17,157 bases of DNA, taken from positions 1-17,157 of the forward strand of contig DASWRT010000204.1 of assembly GCA_036403035.1 (NCBI GenBank), in the 5' to 3' direction. Below, piece by piece: positions 1 through 7,387 of this stretch; position 1 is the first letter of the stretch; each line of letters opens with the position of its first letter. This stretch comes from DASWRT01 sp036403035. Its GTDB lineage: Bacteria > Pseudomonadota > Alphaproteobacteria > ATCC43930 > CGMCC-115725. The position numbers were made by a program, and so were the translations under genes. The notes under the pieces are model-generated. The model ran no database searches. It saw nothing but the letters and a program-made list of their open reading frames with translations, and was not told the origin of the DNA.

Positions 1-592
1 GCGTGTTCAGCGCGCAGACCGCACTTTCGACCTCCGCCGTCAGGCCGGGGATGCCGGCTTGGTGCGCTGCGCGTTCGGCTCGGACGAGCGCAGCGCGCGC
101 CTCATGGGTCCGGAGGCGGCGCATCGCGATCCTCGCAACCACCAGTTCGTGGGTGGCCCTCGACGCGGGCGGGAAGGGTGCGGGGTCGAGTTCGGCGAGC
201 GCACGCTCGGCCTCGTCGAGCCGCCCGATCAGGAGGAGGCGCCGGACCGTGAGATGCCGCGCATGCGCCGCGTTCAGCCGGTCGCCATGCCGTTCGAGCG
301 TCGCCCGCGCTGCGTCGAGCGCGTTCGCGGGCCAGCCCAGGTCGCGCGAGACGAGCGCGATCTCGGCCTCGGCGACGACGCACCGCGCGCGGGCTACGGC
401 CTCTTGCGAACCGAAGGCGCGCGCCGCTCTTCGCACGAGTGCCTTCGCGCGAACGAGATCGCCGAGCTGCGCCATCGCGATGCCGCGAAGCGCCAGCGCA
501 GGCGCGTCGTCGCGCAGGGCGACCCGGTTCAATGCGCCGAGGGGATCACCCGCGGCGAGCGCACGCGCCGCTTCCATGATCAGCGAGTCCAT
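1..592 (-). CDS. Partial gene: alpha-helical, TPR-like, putative regulatory protein (N-terminal part)
   Basis: An open frame on the minus strand starts at the ATG at 590-592 and stays open to the left edge, so only about 197 N-terminal residues are visible. It begins MDSLIMEAARALAAGDPLGA and continues as amphipathic helices rich in Ala, Arg and Leu, with repeated A-R-A and L-DEAERAL patterns typical of TPR-like helical repeats. No catalytic motif, signal peptide or membrane segment is visible. From memory, similar alphaproteobacterial proteins carry a DNA-binding helix-turn-helix in the C-terminal half; that part is outside the window, so a regulatory role is inference. The gene is divergent from the DUF899 gene, with 96 bases between the starts, which fits a local regulator and its target. 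Strong third-position GC bias in this frame, and none of the plus-strand frames resembling a protein, support it as the real gene. An alternative start is the in-frame ATG at 575-577. Confidence 0.72.
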   Translation of the reverse strand, partial: MDSLIMEAARALAAGDPLGALNRVALRDDAPALALRGIAMAQLGDLVRAKALVRRAARAFGSQEAVARARCVVAEAEIALVSRDLGWPANALDAARATLERHGDRLNAAHARHLTVRRLLLIGRLDEAERALAELDPAPFPPASRATHELVVARIAMRRLRTHEARAALVRAERAAHQAGIPGLTAEVESAVCALNT

Positions 593-688
593 CGGAATCC
601 CGCCACACTTGTCACTCCCACCGCCGCAACGTCCGGCGCCAACTTTAGCGGGAAACCAGTTGATGCCCGAAGGACGGAGACAGGAGCT

Positions 689-1465
689 ATGACGAAGCAC
701 ACCACCGGAACGCGCGGCGAGTGGCTGGCGGCGCGGCTCGAACTGCTTGAGGCGGAGAAGGAGCTGACGCGGCGCAGCGACGAGCTGGCGCGGCGGCGGC
801 AGGAGCTGCCCTGGGTTCGGGTCGACAAGGAGTACCGATTCGAGACCAACGACGGGAGCGCCTCGCTGGCGGACCTCTTCCGCGGGCGCTCGCAGCTCCT
901 CGTCTATCACTTCATGTTCGGGCCCGACTACAAGGCGGGCTGTCCGTCCTGCTCGGCGATCGCGGACGGCTTCAACGGGTTCGCGAGCCACCTGGCCAAC
1001 CACGACGTGATGCTCTGGGCGGTGTCGCGGGCGCCGCTCGCGACTCTACAGGCGTACAAGCGGCGGATGGGCTGGACCTTTCCCTGGGCGTCCTCGTTCG
1101 GCGGCGACTTCAACGCCGACTTCAGCGTCTGGTTCAGCGAGGAGCAACAGCGCGAGGGGGGCATCGACTACAACTACCGGCGCGAGGCGGCGTTCGCGTG
1201 GCGTGCCGGTCAGGAGGGCGGCGGCGCGGGGGCGGAAGCCAAGTTCGCTTCGATGTGCGGAACCGACACCGCCACGTACCAGCGCGACAGGCCGGGCATG
1301 AGCGCGTTCGCACTCGACGACGGCGGCGCCGTCTACCACAGCTATTCCACCTATGCGCGCGGACTGGATGGAATCTGGGGCATGTACCAGTGGCTCGACC
1401 GCGCCCCCAAGGGGCGCAACGAGACGGGCGGCGTCTGGTGGCGCCGCCACGACGAGTACGAATAG
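689..1465 (+). CDS. DUF899 family thioredoxin-like protein
   Basis: This 258-residue protein matches the DUF899 family (thioredoxin-like fold, function not established). Visible features are an N-terminal helical region with WLAARLELLEAEKELTRR and the ELPWVRVDKEY segment (to residue 49), then RSQLLVYHFMFGPDYKAGCPSCS around 67-89 with a CPSC pair at Cys85/Cys88 in the position of a thioredoxin redox motif. The segment TFPWASSFGGDFNADF (130-145) and the C-terminal GIWGMYQWLDRAPKGRNE (228-245) are also family hallmarks. No signal peptide is seen, so it is probably cytosolic. The ATG at 689 was chosen because AGGAG lies a few bases upstream and because family homology begins there; the frame remains open much further upstream, but that part is antisense to the neighbouring gene. 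The CxxC pair suggests redox activity, which is inference. It is followed by a long palindrome that could end its transcript. Confidence 0.93.
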   Translation: MTKHTTGTRGEWLAARLELLEAEKELTRRSDELARRRQELPWVRVDKEYRFETNDGSASLADLFRGRSQLLVYHFMFGPDYKAGCPSCSAIADGFNGFASHLANHDVMLWAVSRAPLATLQAYKRRMGWTFPWASSFGGDFNADFSVWFSEEQQREGGIDYNYRREAAFAWRAGQEGGGAGAEAKFASMCGTDTATYQRDRPGMSAFALDDGGAVYHSYSTYARGLDGIWGMYQWLDRAPKGRNETGGVWWRRHDEYE

Positions 1466-1506
1466 GGCGCCGAGCGATCGACGCACTCGTCGAATACAGT
1501 GGGAAA

Positions 1507-1644
1507 AGTAAAAAGTAACGTTTGAACCACCAAGACACCAAGAGCACCAAGAAAATTTTTTATGTGCAGTGCGTTTCAGCGGACATGACAATCCTTGGTG
1601 CTCTTGGTGTCTTGGTGGTTCAAACGTTGTTTTTATTTTTTACT
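1507..1644. repeat. Palindromic intergenic repeat with perfect 35-bp arms built from CACCAAG units
   Basis: The left arm (1517-1551) and right arm (1594-1628) are exact reverse complements over 35 bases, separated by a 42-base non-palindromic centre (1552-1593). The match extends imperfectly outward: AGTAAAAA at 1507-1514 faces TTTTTACT at 1637-1644. Each arm holds three CACCAAG units (1528-1534, 1536-1542, 1545-1551) spaced 8 and 9 bases apart. The stretch is much more AT-rich than the genes around it. It fills the gap between two convergent genes and ends five bases before the acyl-CoA synthetase stop codon. Arms of this kind (ACCACCAAGACACCAAG and relatives) are, from memory, widely scattered between genes in environmental bacterial genomes. 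It could be a MITE or REP-like element, but no transposase or target-site duplication is visible here. Confidence 0.88.
1507..1644. terminator. Possible two-way transcription terminator formed by the palindrome
   Basis: Read on the plus strand, the hairpin is followed by TTTTTATTTTTTACT (1630-1644). Read on the minus strand, it is followed by ACTTTTTACTTTTCCC (the complement of 1501-1516). Each strand therefore gives a long stem then a U-rich tract, the layout of an intrinsic terminator for both the DUF899 gene and the acyl-CoA synthetase gene. The 42-base loop is longer than in classic terminators, and the tracts are interrupted, so the role is inferred. For the minus-strand gene the whole element follows the stop codon directly. 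Confidence 0.45.
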
Positions 1645-1648
1645 ATAT

Positions 1649-3313
1649 CTAACCCGCCGTTCCCTTCGCCGCCAATGCCGCCGCCAACTCCCGCAGCTTG
1701 GCGCGCTGGATCTTGGTGCCGTTGGCGCTCGACGTGGTCGGGAACTCGTCGAGGCGGAGGAAGGCGGCGGGGACCTTGAAGCGGGCGAGGCCGCGGGCGC
1801 AGTGGTCGCGCAGGGCGGCCTCGTCGAACGTCCCGCCGGGGCGGAGCGTCACGAAGCCGATCGCGACGAGGCCGCTCTCGCCCGGCACGCCGACCACCTG
1901 ACAGCCGTCGATCGCTTCGTGCTGCTGCACGTACGCCTCGATCTCGCTCGGCGCGACGAGGTAGCCGCCCAGCCGCAGCACGTCGCCCATCCGCCCCTCG
2001 AACACGAAGCCGGCGCCGTCGGGGAGCATGTGCGCGAGGTCGCCGGTGCGGACGAAACCGTCCTCGGTGAAGGCGTCGCGGGTCGCCGCCTCGTCGCCGT
2101 AATAGCCGGCCATCACGCTCGGCCCGCTCAGCTCCAGCTCGCCGCTCTCGCCGGGCGGCAGCAGCCGGCCGCTCGACGGGTCGCGCACCCGCGCCGCCGC
2201 GCTCGGCGCGACCGGGTAGCCGCCGGCACGGCCGCGCGCCGGCAGCTTCGCGTCGAGCGGCTGCCGCGCGTAGAGCGCCTGGACCTCGCTCGCGCCGTAC
2301 AGCCCGACGAGGCGGACGCCGCGCGCTTCGGCCTGCTCCGGCAGCTCGGCCAGGGTCGGGTTGAAGCCGGCGAAGCCGATCCAGGCGAGCGACGGGAACG
2401 GCGTCGGCGTCCCGCCTGCGCCGGCCTGCGCGGCCGTGTTCAGCATGCGCGCCGCCATCTCGTCGGTCGCGTTGAAATTCGTCACGCCGTGGCGGCGGAT
2501 CAGCCGTGCCGCCTCCTCGGCGTCGAAGCTCGCCTGCATCGCCATCGGGCAGCCGGCGGCGAGGCTGGCCATCGCCTGCGCGAAGCCGAACACGCCGCAG
2601 AGCGGCAGGGCGAGCAGCGTCACGCTGCCCGGCGCGTCGTAGCCGAAGCCCTTCGCGACCAGACGCGCGTGGCCGACCACGCTGAAATGGTCGTGCAGCA
2701 CGAATTTCGGCGCCTTCGTCGTGCCTGACGTCGTGAAGATGTTCGAGTCGTCGTCGGGGCCGCGGGCGAGGTCCGCCGTCAGTGGCGGGCGGGCGGCGAG
2801 GTCGGCATAGGCGACGGAACGCCTGCCGCCGCCGGGAGGGGCGGCCGCGGGCGTCGATGCCGCGCCGCCGCCGCCGTCGTAGAGCACCAGCGTCTCCAGC
2901 CGGTCGAGCGCGGCCGGGTCGATCCCGTCGAGGATGCCGAGGAAGTCGATGCCCTTGAAGTCCGGCCAGAGCGCCAGCGCCTTGGCACCGGAGCGGCCGA
3001 CGATGTCGCCGACCTCGGCGCTGCGGAAGCGGGTGTTGACGGCGACGAGGATCGCGCCGAGCCGGGCACAGGCGAAATGCAGCGCGAGCCACGCGGGCGC
3101 GTTCGGCATCCAGACCGCGACGCGGTCGCCGCGCCCGACGCCGAGATCCGCCAGCCCCTGCGCGACGCGCCGGCTCTCGTCGAGCAGCGCCGCGTAGCCG
3201 ATCGCCGCGTCGCCCCACAGGATCGCCGGCCGGTCGCCGTGGCGCTGCGCCAGTTCTTCCAGGAAAGCGCTCAGCGTCGGTCCGCTGCGGCGCCGTTCCC
3301 CGTCTCCTCCCAT
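1649..3313 (-). CDS. AMP-dependent acyl-CoA synthetase / ligase (ANL superfamily)
   Basis: The protein (554 residues from the chosen ATG) should activate a carboxylic acid with ATP to an acyl-adenylate and then form a CoA thioester; the acid cannot be read from the sequence. The ANL core motifs are present in order: phosphate-binding TTSGTTKAPK (194-203), GLYGASEVQ (337-345), FVRTGDLA (420-427), the hinge region GRMGDVLRLGGYLVAPSEIE (440-459), and a C-terminal NGTKIQRAKL (531-540) whose Lys is the expected adenylation lysine. No transmembrane segment is apparent. The start at 3313 gives a GGGGA ribosome-binding-like sequence upstream; an in-frame ATG at 3358 would add 15 residues, and the longer frame to 3538 would overlap the divergent gene. 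Its divergent partner encodes a secreted NHL-repeat protein, giving no clear clue to the substrate. Confidence 0.92.
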   Translation of the reverse strand: MGGDGERRRSGPTLSAFLEELAQRHGDRPAILWGDAAIGYAALLDESRRVAQGLADLGVGRGDRVAVWMPNAPAWLALHFACARLGAILVAVNTRFRSAEVGDIVGRSGAKALALWPDFKGIDFLGILDGIDPAALDRLETLVLYDGGGGAASTPAAAPPGGGRRSVAYADLAARPPLTADLARGPDDDSNIFTTSGTTKAPKFVLHDHFSVVGHARLVAKGFGYDAPGSVTLLALPLCGVFGFAQAMASLAAGCPMAMQASFDAEEAARLIRRHGVTNFNATDEMAARMLNTAAQAGAGGTPTPFPSLAWIGFAGFNPTLAELPEQAEARGVRLVGLYGASEVQALYARQPLDAKLPARGRAGGYPVAPSAAARVRDPSSGRLLPPGESGELELSGPSVMAGYYGDEAATRDAFTEDGFVRTGDLAHMLPDGAGFVFEGRMGDVLRLGGYLVAPSEIEAYVQQHEAIDGCQVVGVPGESGLVAIGFVTLRPGGTFDEAALRDHCARGLARFKVPAAFLRLDEFPTTSSANGTKIQRAKLRELAAALAAKGTAG

Positions 3314-3479
3314 CCGATCATCCCCGACTTGTCCATGCGACGGTTCGACGGCCGGCATTCTCGCGCCCGTCCCCGCCGGGGTAAAGAGAGTGCCGCCGCC
3401 CGCCATTGCTACCCGTCCGCTCGACTGCCCGCCGCTCGCGTGTGACACTCCAAGGCAACGCGTTTCCGGGGAGGACACG
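3314..3479. promoter_or_regulatory. Divergent intergenic region between acyl-CoA synthetase and NHL-repeat genes
   Basis: The 166 bases between the two divergent starts must hold the promoters of both genes unless the minus-strand gene begins at 3358. A strong GGGGAGG ribosome-binding site (3468-3474) precedes the plus-strand ATG at 3480. I see no convincing -35/-10 pair or operator palindrome. Confidence 0.4.
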
Positions 3480-4619
3480 ATGATCCGGCGAATCGCTACG
3501 GCGACGGCGACGATGGTGCTGCTCTTGCTCGTCACCATCGGCGCCCTGCCGGCTTCGGCGGCCGCCGCGGAGGCGTCGGCGCCGCGGTTTCAGGTCGATC
3601 CGTTCTGGCCGAAGCCGCTCCCGAACGACTGGCTCATGGGACAGGCGGCCGGCGTCGCCGTCGATGCCCAGGACCATGTCTGGGTCATCCAGCGGCCGGG
3701 CACGCTGACCGAGGACGAGAGGGGCGCCGCGCTCGATCCGCCGCGCTCGAAATGCTGCCGCCCGGCGCCGCCGGTGCTCGAGTTCGACCAGGAGGGCAAC
3801 CTCGTCCAGGGCTGGGGCGGCCCGCCGCAGGCCGGTTCGGGAAGCGCCGGCTACGAGTGGTTCGACAACGAGCACGGCATCACGATCGACCACAAGGGCT
3901 TCGTCTGGCTCGGCGGCAACGGCCCCAATGACGGCCAGATCCTGAAGTTCACCCGCGACGGCAAGTTCGTCCTGCGGATCGGCGGGAAGGGGCCGCAGAC
4001 GAACAGCGCGGACACGACCCGCCTCGGTCGCCCGGCCGACACCTTCATCGACGCCGAGGCGAACGAGGTCTATGTCGCGGACGGCTACTACAACCACCGC
4101 GTCATCGTCTTCGACGCCGACAGCGGCGCGTTCAAGCGGCAATGGGGCGCCTACGGCAAGCCGCCGACCGACGACAAACTGGCGCCCTATGACCAGAAGG
4201 CGCGGCAGTTCGGCAATCCGGTCCATTGCGTCAAGATCGCCCGCGACGGGCTGGTCTATGTCTGCGACCGGAGCAACAACCGCATCCAGGTCTTCCGCAA
4301 GGACGGCAGCTTCGTGAAGGAGTTCCCGCTGGTCGGCGAAACGCGCGGCGCCGGCGGGGTCTGGTACCTCGACATCTGGCCGGACCGGAAACAGACGTTC
4401 CTGATGAACGCGGACGGCGAGAACAACGAGGTCCGCACGCTGCTGCGCGAAAGCGGCGAGGTGCTCGGCGCCTTCGGCCGCTCCGGACGCAATGCCGGCG
4501 AGTTCCACTGGGTACACAATCTCGCGATCGACTCGCACGGCAACGTCTTCACGACCGAGGTCGACACCGGCAAGCGCGCGCAGAAGTTCAAGTATCTCGG
4601 CGGCGAGATCGAGCGGTAG
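3480..4619 (+). CDS. Secreted NHL-repeat / six-bladed beta-propeller protein
   Basis: A 379-residue protein with a clear N-terminal signal peptide: MIRRIA, then the hydrophobic MVLLLLVTIGALPASA ending in a likely signal peptidase site near AAA-EA (about residues 27-32). The mature part repeats the NHL blade pattern of a Gly-rich turn followed by two or three beta strands, for example HGITIDHKGFVWLGG (132-146), DGLVYVCDRSNNRIQVFRKD (256-275) and HNLAIDSHGNVFTTEVDTG (346-364). Such propellers usually act as binding scaffolds; peptidylamidoglycolate lyase-like enzymes share the fold, but I see no basis for claiming lyase activity. A Cys-Cys pair at 92-93, with further Cys at 250 and 262, could form disulphides in the periplasm. 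The ATG at 3480 has GGGGAGG upstream. It is divergent from the acyl-CoA synthetase gene and convergent with purH, with a 36-base gap. Confidence 0.88.
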   Translation: MIRRIATATATMVLLLLVTIGALPASAAAAEASAPRFQVDPFWPKPLPNDWLMGQAAGVAVDAQDHVWVIQRPGTLTEDERGAALDPPRSKCCRPAPPVLEFDQEGNLVQGWGGPPQAGSGSAGYEWFDNEHGITIDHKGFVWLGGNGPNDGQILKFTRDGKFVLRIGGKGPQTNSADTTRLGRPADTFIDAEANEVYVADGYYNHRVIVFDADSGAFKRQWGAYGKPPTDDKLAPYDQKARQFGNPVHCVKIARDGLVYVCDRSNNRIQVFRKDGSFVKEFPLVGETRGAGGVWYLDIWPDRKQTFLMNADGENNEVRTLLRESGEVLGAFGRSGRNAGEFHWVHNLAIDSHGNVFTTEVDTGKRAQKFKYLGGEIER

Positions 4620-4655
4620 ACATCCAGCCGCAGCGGGCGGGATGCAAGCGCCGTC

Positions 4656-6251
4656 TCAATGGCGGAAGTGGCGCATCCCGGTGAAGACCATCGCGAGCCC
4701 GTGCTCGTCGGCGGCGGCGATTACATCGGCGTCGCGGATCGAGCCGCCGGGCTGGATCACCGCTGACGCGCCGGCCGCGGCGGCGGCGAGCAGGCCGTCG
4801 GCGAAGGGGAAGAACGCGTCGGACGCCACGACCGAGCCGCGGGTCGGCGGCTCGGCGAGGCCGGCGTTCTTCGCCGCCTCCTCGGCTTTCCAGGCGGCGA
4901 TGCGCGAGCTGTCGACGCGGCTCATCTGGCCCGCGCCGATGCCGACCGTGGCCCCGCCCTTGGCATAGACGATCGCGTTCGACTTCACGTGCTTGCAGAC
5001 GCGGAAGGCGAAGAGCAGGTCCTCCAGCTCCTGCACCGTCGGGGCGCGCTTGGTGACGACCCGGAGGTCGCCGGGCGCGACGCGGCCGGAGTCGCGGGTC
5101 TGGAGCAGGTAGCCGCCCGCCAGCGAGCGCAGCACCGCGCCCGGCGCCGCCGGGTCCGGCATGCCGCCGGTGACGAGCACGCGCAGCGCTGACTTCCGCG
5201 CCAGCAGGTCGCGCGCTTCAGGCTCGACCTCCGGCGCGATCACCACTTCGGCGAACAGCTTCGCGACCGCCTCGGCCGTCGCCGCGTCGAGCGGCCGGTT
5301 GACCGCGATGATGCCGCCGAACGCGCTCACCGGGTCGCAGGCGAGCGCCTTTTCATAGGCGGCGGAGAGGCTGTCCGCGGTCGCGACGCCGCACGGGTTG
5401 GCGTGCTTGATGATCGCGACCGCCGGACGCTCGAACTCGGCGACCAGCTCGAACGCGGCGTCGGTGTCGTTGAGGTTGTTGAAGGACAGTTCCTTGCCCT
5501 GGATCTGCTCGGCCGTCGCGACGCCCGGCCGCTTATCGCCGGTGACGTAGAGCGCCGCCTCCTGGTGCGGGTTCTCGCCGTAGCGGAGGAGCTGCCGCCG
5601 CGTGCCGCCGAACGCCACCGTCTCCGGGAAGGTCTCGCCGCGCTGCCCGGCCATCCAGGACGAGATCATCGCGTCGTAGGCGCCGGTCCGCGCATAGGCG
5701 AGCCCGGCGAGGCGGCGGCGCAGCGCCAGAGTCGTCGCGCCGCCGTTCGCCTCGATCTCCGCGATCACGCCGGCGTAGTCGGCCGGGTCGGTCACGACCG
5801 TGACGGCATCGTGGTTCTTCGCCGCGGCGCGGATCAGCGCCGGCCCGCCGATGTCGATGTTCTCGATGCAGGTCTCCCAGTCGGCGCCGCTCGCGACCGT
5901 CGCCGCGAACGGGTAGAGGTTGACCACGACGAGGTCGATCGGCCGGATGCCGTGCGCCTCGATCGCCTGGAGATGCGCCGGCAGGTCGCGGCGGGCCAGG
6001 ATGCCGCCGTGGATCGCCGGGTGCAGCGTCTTGACGCGCCCGTCCAGCATCTCCGGGAAGCCGGTCGCGCTCGCCACGTCGGTCACCGCGATCCCGGCCC
6101 CGGCGAGCGCCCGCGCCGAGCCGCCGGTCGACAGGATCTCGACGCCGCGCGCGGCGAGCCGCCGGGCGAAGTCGACGAGCCCGGCCTTGTCGTAAACGGA
6201 GATCAGCGCCCGTGCGATCGGGCGCGAGAGGGACGGGGTGTCGGCGGCCAT
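4656..6251 (-). CDS. purH: Bifunctional AICAR formyltransferase / IMP cyclohydrolase PurH
   Basis: PurH performs the last two steps of purine synthesis: formylation of AICAR using 10-formyltetrahydrofolate, then ring closure to IMP. At 531 residues it is full length. The N-terminal MGS-like cyclohydrolase domain shows ISVYDKAGLVDFARRL (17-32), ILSTGGSARAL (39-49), GFPEMLDGRVKTLHPAIHGG (64-83) and ENIDIGGPALIRAAAKNH (130-147). The transformylase domain shows RYGENPHQEAALY (223-235), AIIKHANPCGVA (279-290) with the catalytic Lys-His pair at 282-283, KHVKSNAIVYA (420-430) and SDAFFPFADGL (477-487). It ends GMRHFRH, as in the family. AGGAG lies a few bases upstream of the ATG. It is the last gene of the minus-strand rsmB-purH cluster; an 85-base gap to the preceding sugar-phosphate transferase could allow a separate promoter. 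Confidence 0.98.
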   Translation of the reverse strand: MAADTPSLSRPIARALISVYDKAGLVDFARRLAARGVEILSTGGSARALAGAGIAVTDVASATGFPEMLDGRVKTLHPAIHGGILARRDLPAHLQAIEAHGIRPIDLVVVNLYPFAATVASGADWETCIENIDIGGPALIRAAAKNHDAVTVVTDPADYAGVIAEIEANGGATTLALRRRLAGLAYARTGAYDAMISSWMAGQRGETFPETVAFGGTRRQLLRYGENPHQEAALYVTGDKRPGVATAEQIQGKELSFNNLNDTDAAFELVAEFERPAVAIIKHANPCGVATADSLSAAYEKALACDPVSAFGGIIAVNRPLDAATAEAVAKLFAEVVIAPEVEPEARDLLARKSALRVLVTGGMPDPAAPGAVLRSLAGGYLLQTRDSGRVAPGDLRVVTKRAPTVQELEDLLFAFRVCKHVKSNAIVYAKGGATVGIGAGQMSRVDSSRIAAWKAEEAAKNAGLAEPPTRGSVVASDAFFPFADGLLAAAAAGASAVIQPGGSIRDADVIAAADEHGLAMVFTGMRHFRH

Positions 6252-6336
6252 GGAAGCTCCTGCGGGAGGCCCCCGGCTGCGGCACGATCCGCGGAGGCCT
6301 GACGGCGCCGGACCTTATTGTGCGCTGCGGCGCGGA

Positions 6337-7371
6337 TCAAGCCGCGCGGCCGCTCCCGGCGACCCCCGCGGGCCGGCGCTTGCGGCTCAGCTCGGCGAGC
6401 AGGGCTGCCACGGTCGCGGCGGCGGCGAGCAGCGGCAGGAGGGACGCGCCGCCGCCGCTCCATGCGCTCCAGAGCGCGAGCGCGACGAGGACGAGATCAG
6501 CCGCGAGGATGCGGCGGACCACCGCGTCGTGGCGCAGGCCCTTCTGCACGGCGCGCTGGTAGAAATGCTTGCGATGCGCTTGCCAGACCTTCTCGCGCCT
6601 GATGAGGCGGCGCAGCAGCGTCCAGGTCGCGTCGGTCAGATAGTAGAGCGGCAGGATCAGCGCCGGCTGCCACAACCCGTGCGCGGCAAGCCCGAGCAGC
6701 AGGAAGCCCAGCAGATAGCCCAGGGGCACGCTGCCTACGTCGCCCATGAAGATAGAAGCGGGGTGCCAGTTCCAGCGCAGGAAGCCCAACGCCGCCGCGG
6801 CGCAGGCGAGCGCCAGCACGGCGGGGCCGGCGAGCGCCTGCGCCGCGGCGGGGACGAGCGCGACGCCCACGCCGAGACAGGCCGTCTCGGTCCCGGCGAT
6901 GCCGTCGATCCCGTCCATGAAATTGTACAGATTGACGAACCACAACCAGCAGAGGCCGGCGGCGGCGCGGTCGAGAACCGGCGGCAGCCAGCCCTGGAAC
7001 ACCCACCCGCCGTGCGGCAGCGCGGCGATCCCCGCCGCGACGGCCGCGATCTGCACGGCGAATCGCAGCGCCGCCGGCCGGCTGCTGAGATCGTCGAGGA
7101 ACGAGAGCGCGGCGAGCGCGGCGGCGCCGGCCACGACGATGATGGTCGACGGCGGGACGGCGCCGGCCGCGATCACGACGAGCCACGCCGGCAGCACCGT
7201 CGCGACGATCGCGATCCCGCCGCCGCGCGGTACGGGACGGGCATGCGACGAGCGCTCGTTCGGGATGTCGAGAATGGCGCGGCGGAGCAGGCCGGCCCGG
7301 ACCTTGCCGGTCAATACCAGCGTACCGCCGAACACCGCGGCGAGGAGCAGGCAGGCGGCGAGCACGGTCAT
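6337..7371 (-). CDS. Polyprenyl-phosphate sugar-1-phosphate transferase (MraY/WecA/WbpL family)
   Basis: A 344-residue, very hydrophobic membrane protein with about ten predicted transmembrane helices. Family enzymes move a sugar-1-phosphate from a UDP-sugar to undecaprenyl phosphate at the inner face of the plasma membrane, the first step of many lipid-linked glycans. The hallmarks are all present: PNERSSHARPVPRGGG (37-52), SFLDDLSSRP (90-99) with the Mg-binding Asp pair, NLYNFMDGIDGIAG (147-160), FMGDVGSVPLGYL (208-220) and HRKHFYQRAVQKG (266-278). The pattern is closer to WecA/WbpL enzymes of O-antigen-like pathways than to the peptidoglycan MraY. The sugar cannot be read from the sequence. 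It lies 16 bases after the heparinase-like gene, so co-transcription is likely. No other glycan assembly gene is visible nearby. Confidence 0.93.
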   Translation of the reverse strand: MTVLAACLLLAAVFGGTLVLTGKVRAGLLRRAILDIPNERSSHARPVPRGGGIAIVATVLPAWLVVIAAGAVPPSTIIVVAGAAALAALSFLDDLSSRPAALRFAVQIAAVAAGIAALPHGGWVFQGWLPPVLDRAAAGLCWLWFVNLYNFMDGIDGIAGTETACLGVGVALVPAAAQALAGPAVLALACAAAALGFLRWNWHPASIFMGDVGSVPLGYLLGFLLLGLAAHGLWQPALILPLYYLTDATWTLLRRLIRREKVWQAHRKHFYQRAVQKGLRHDAVVRRILAADLVLVALALWSAWSGGGASLLPLLAAAATVAALLAELSRKRRPAGVAGSGRAA

Positions 7372-7387
7372 CGGAAAAGGGGCCGGT

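Noticed and set aside
59..688. Upstream 210-codon extension of the DUF899 frame
   Set aside because: No family similarity, antisense to the helical protein gene, and a good ribosome-binding site supports the internal start at 689.
1507..1644. CRISPR-like reading of the CACCAAG units
   Set aside because: Units are 7 bases with 1-2 base spacing and arranged as a palindrome, not repeats with unique spacers; no cas genes nearby.
1522..1779. Plus-strand reading frame starting MNHQDTKSTKK
   Set aside because: It is the translation of the palindromic repeat followed by antisense of the acyl-CoA synthetase gene; no protein-like features beyond the repeat.
1595..2728. Long plus-strand open frame opposite the acyl-CoA synthetase
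   Set aside because: Arg/Ala/His-rich shadow frame typical of high-GC DNA; the minus strand carries all ANL motifs.
4620..4655. CATCC/GGATG inverted pair between the NHL gene and purH as a terminator
   Set aside because: Only five paired bases, an inner stem with a one-base loop, and no U-tract on either strand.
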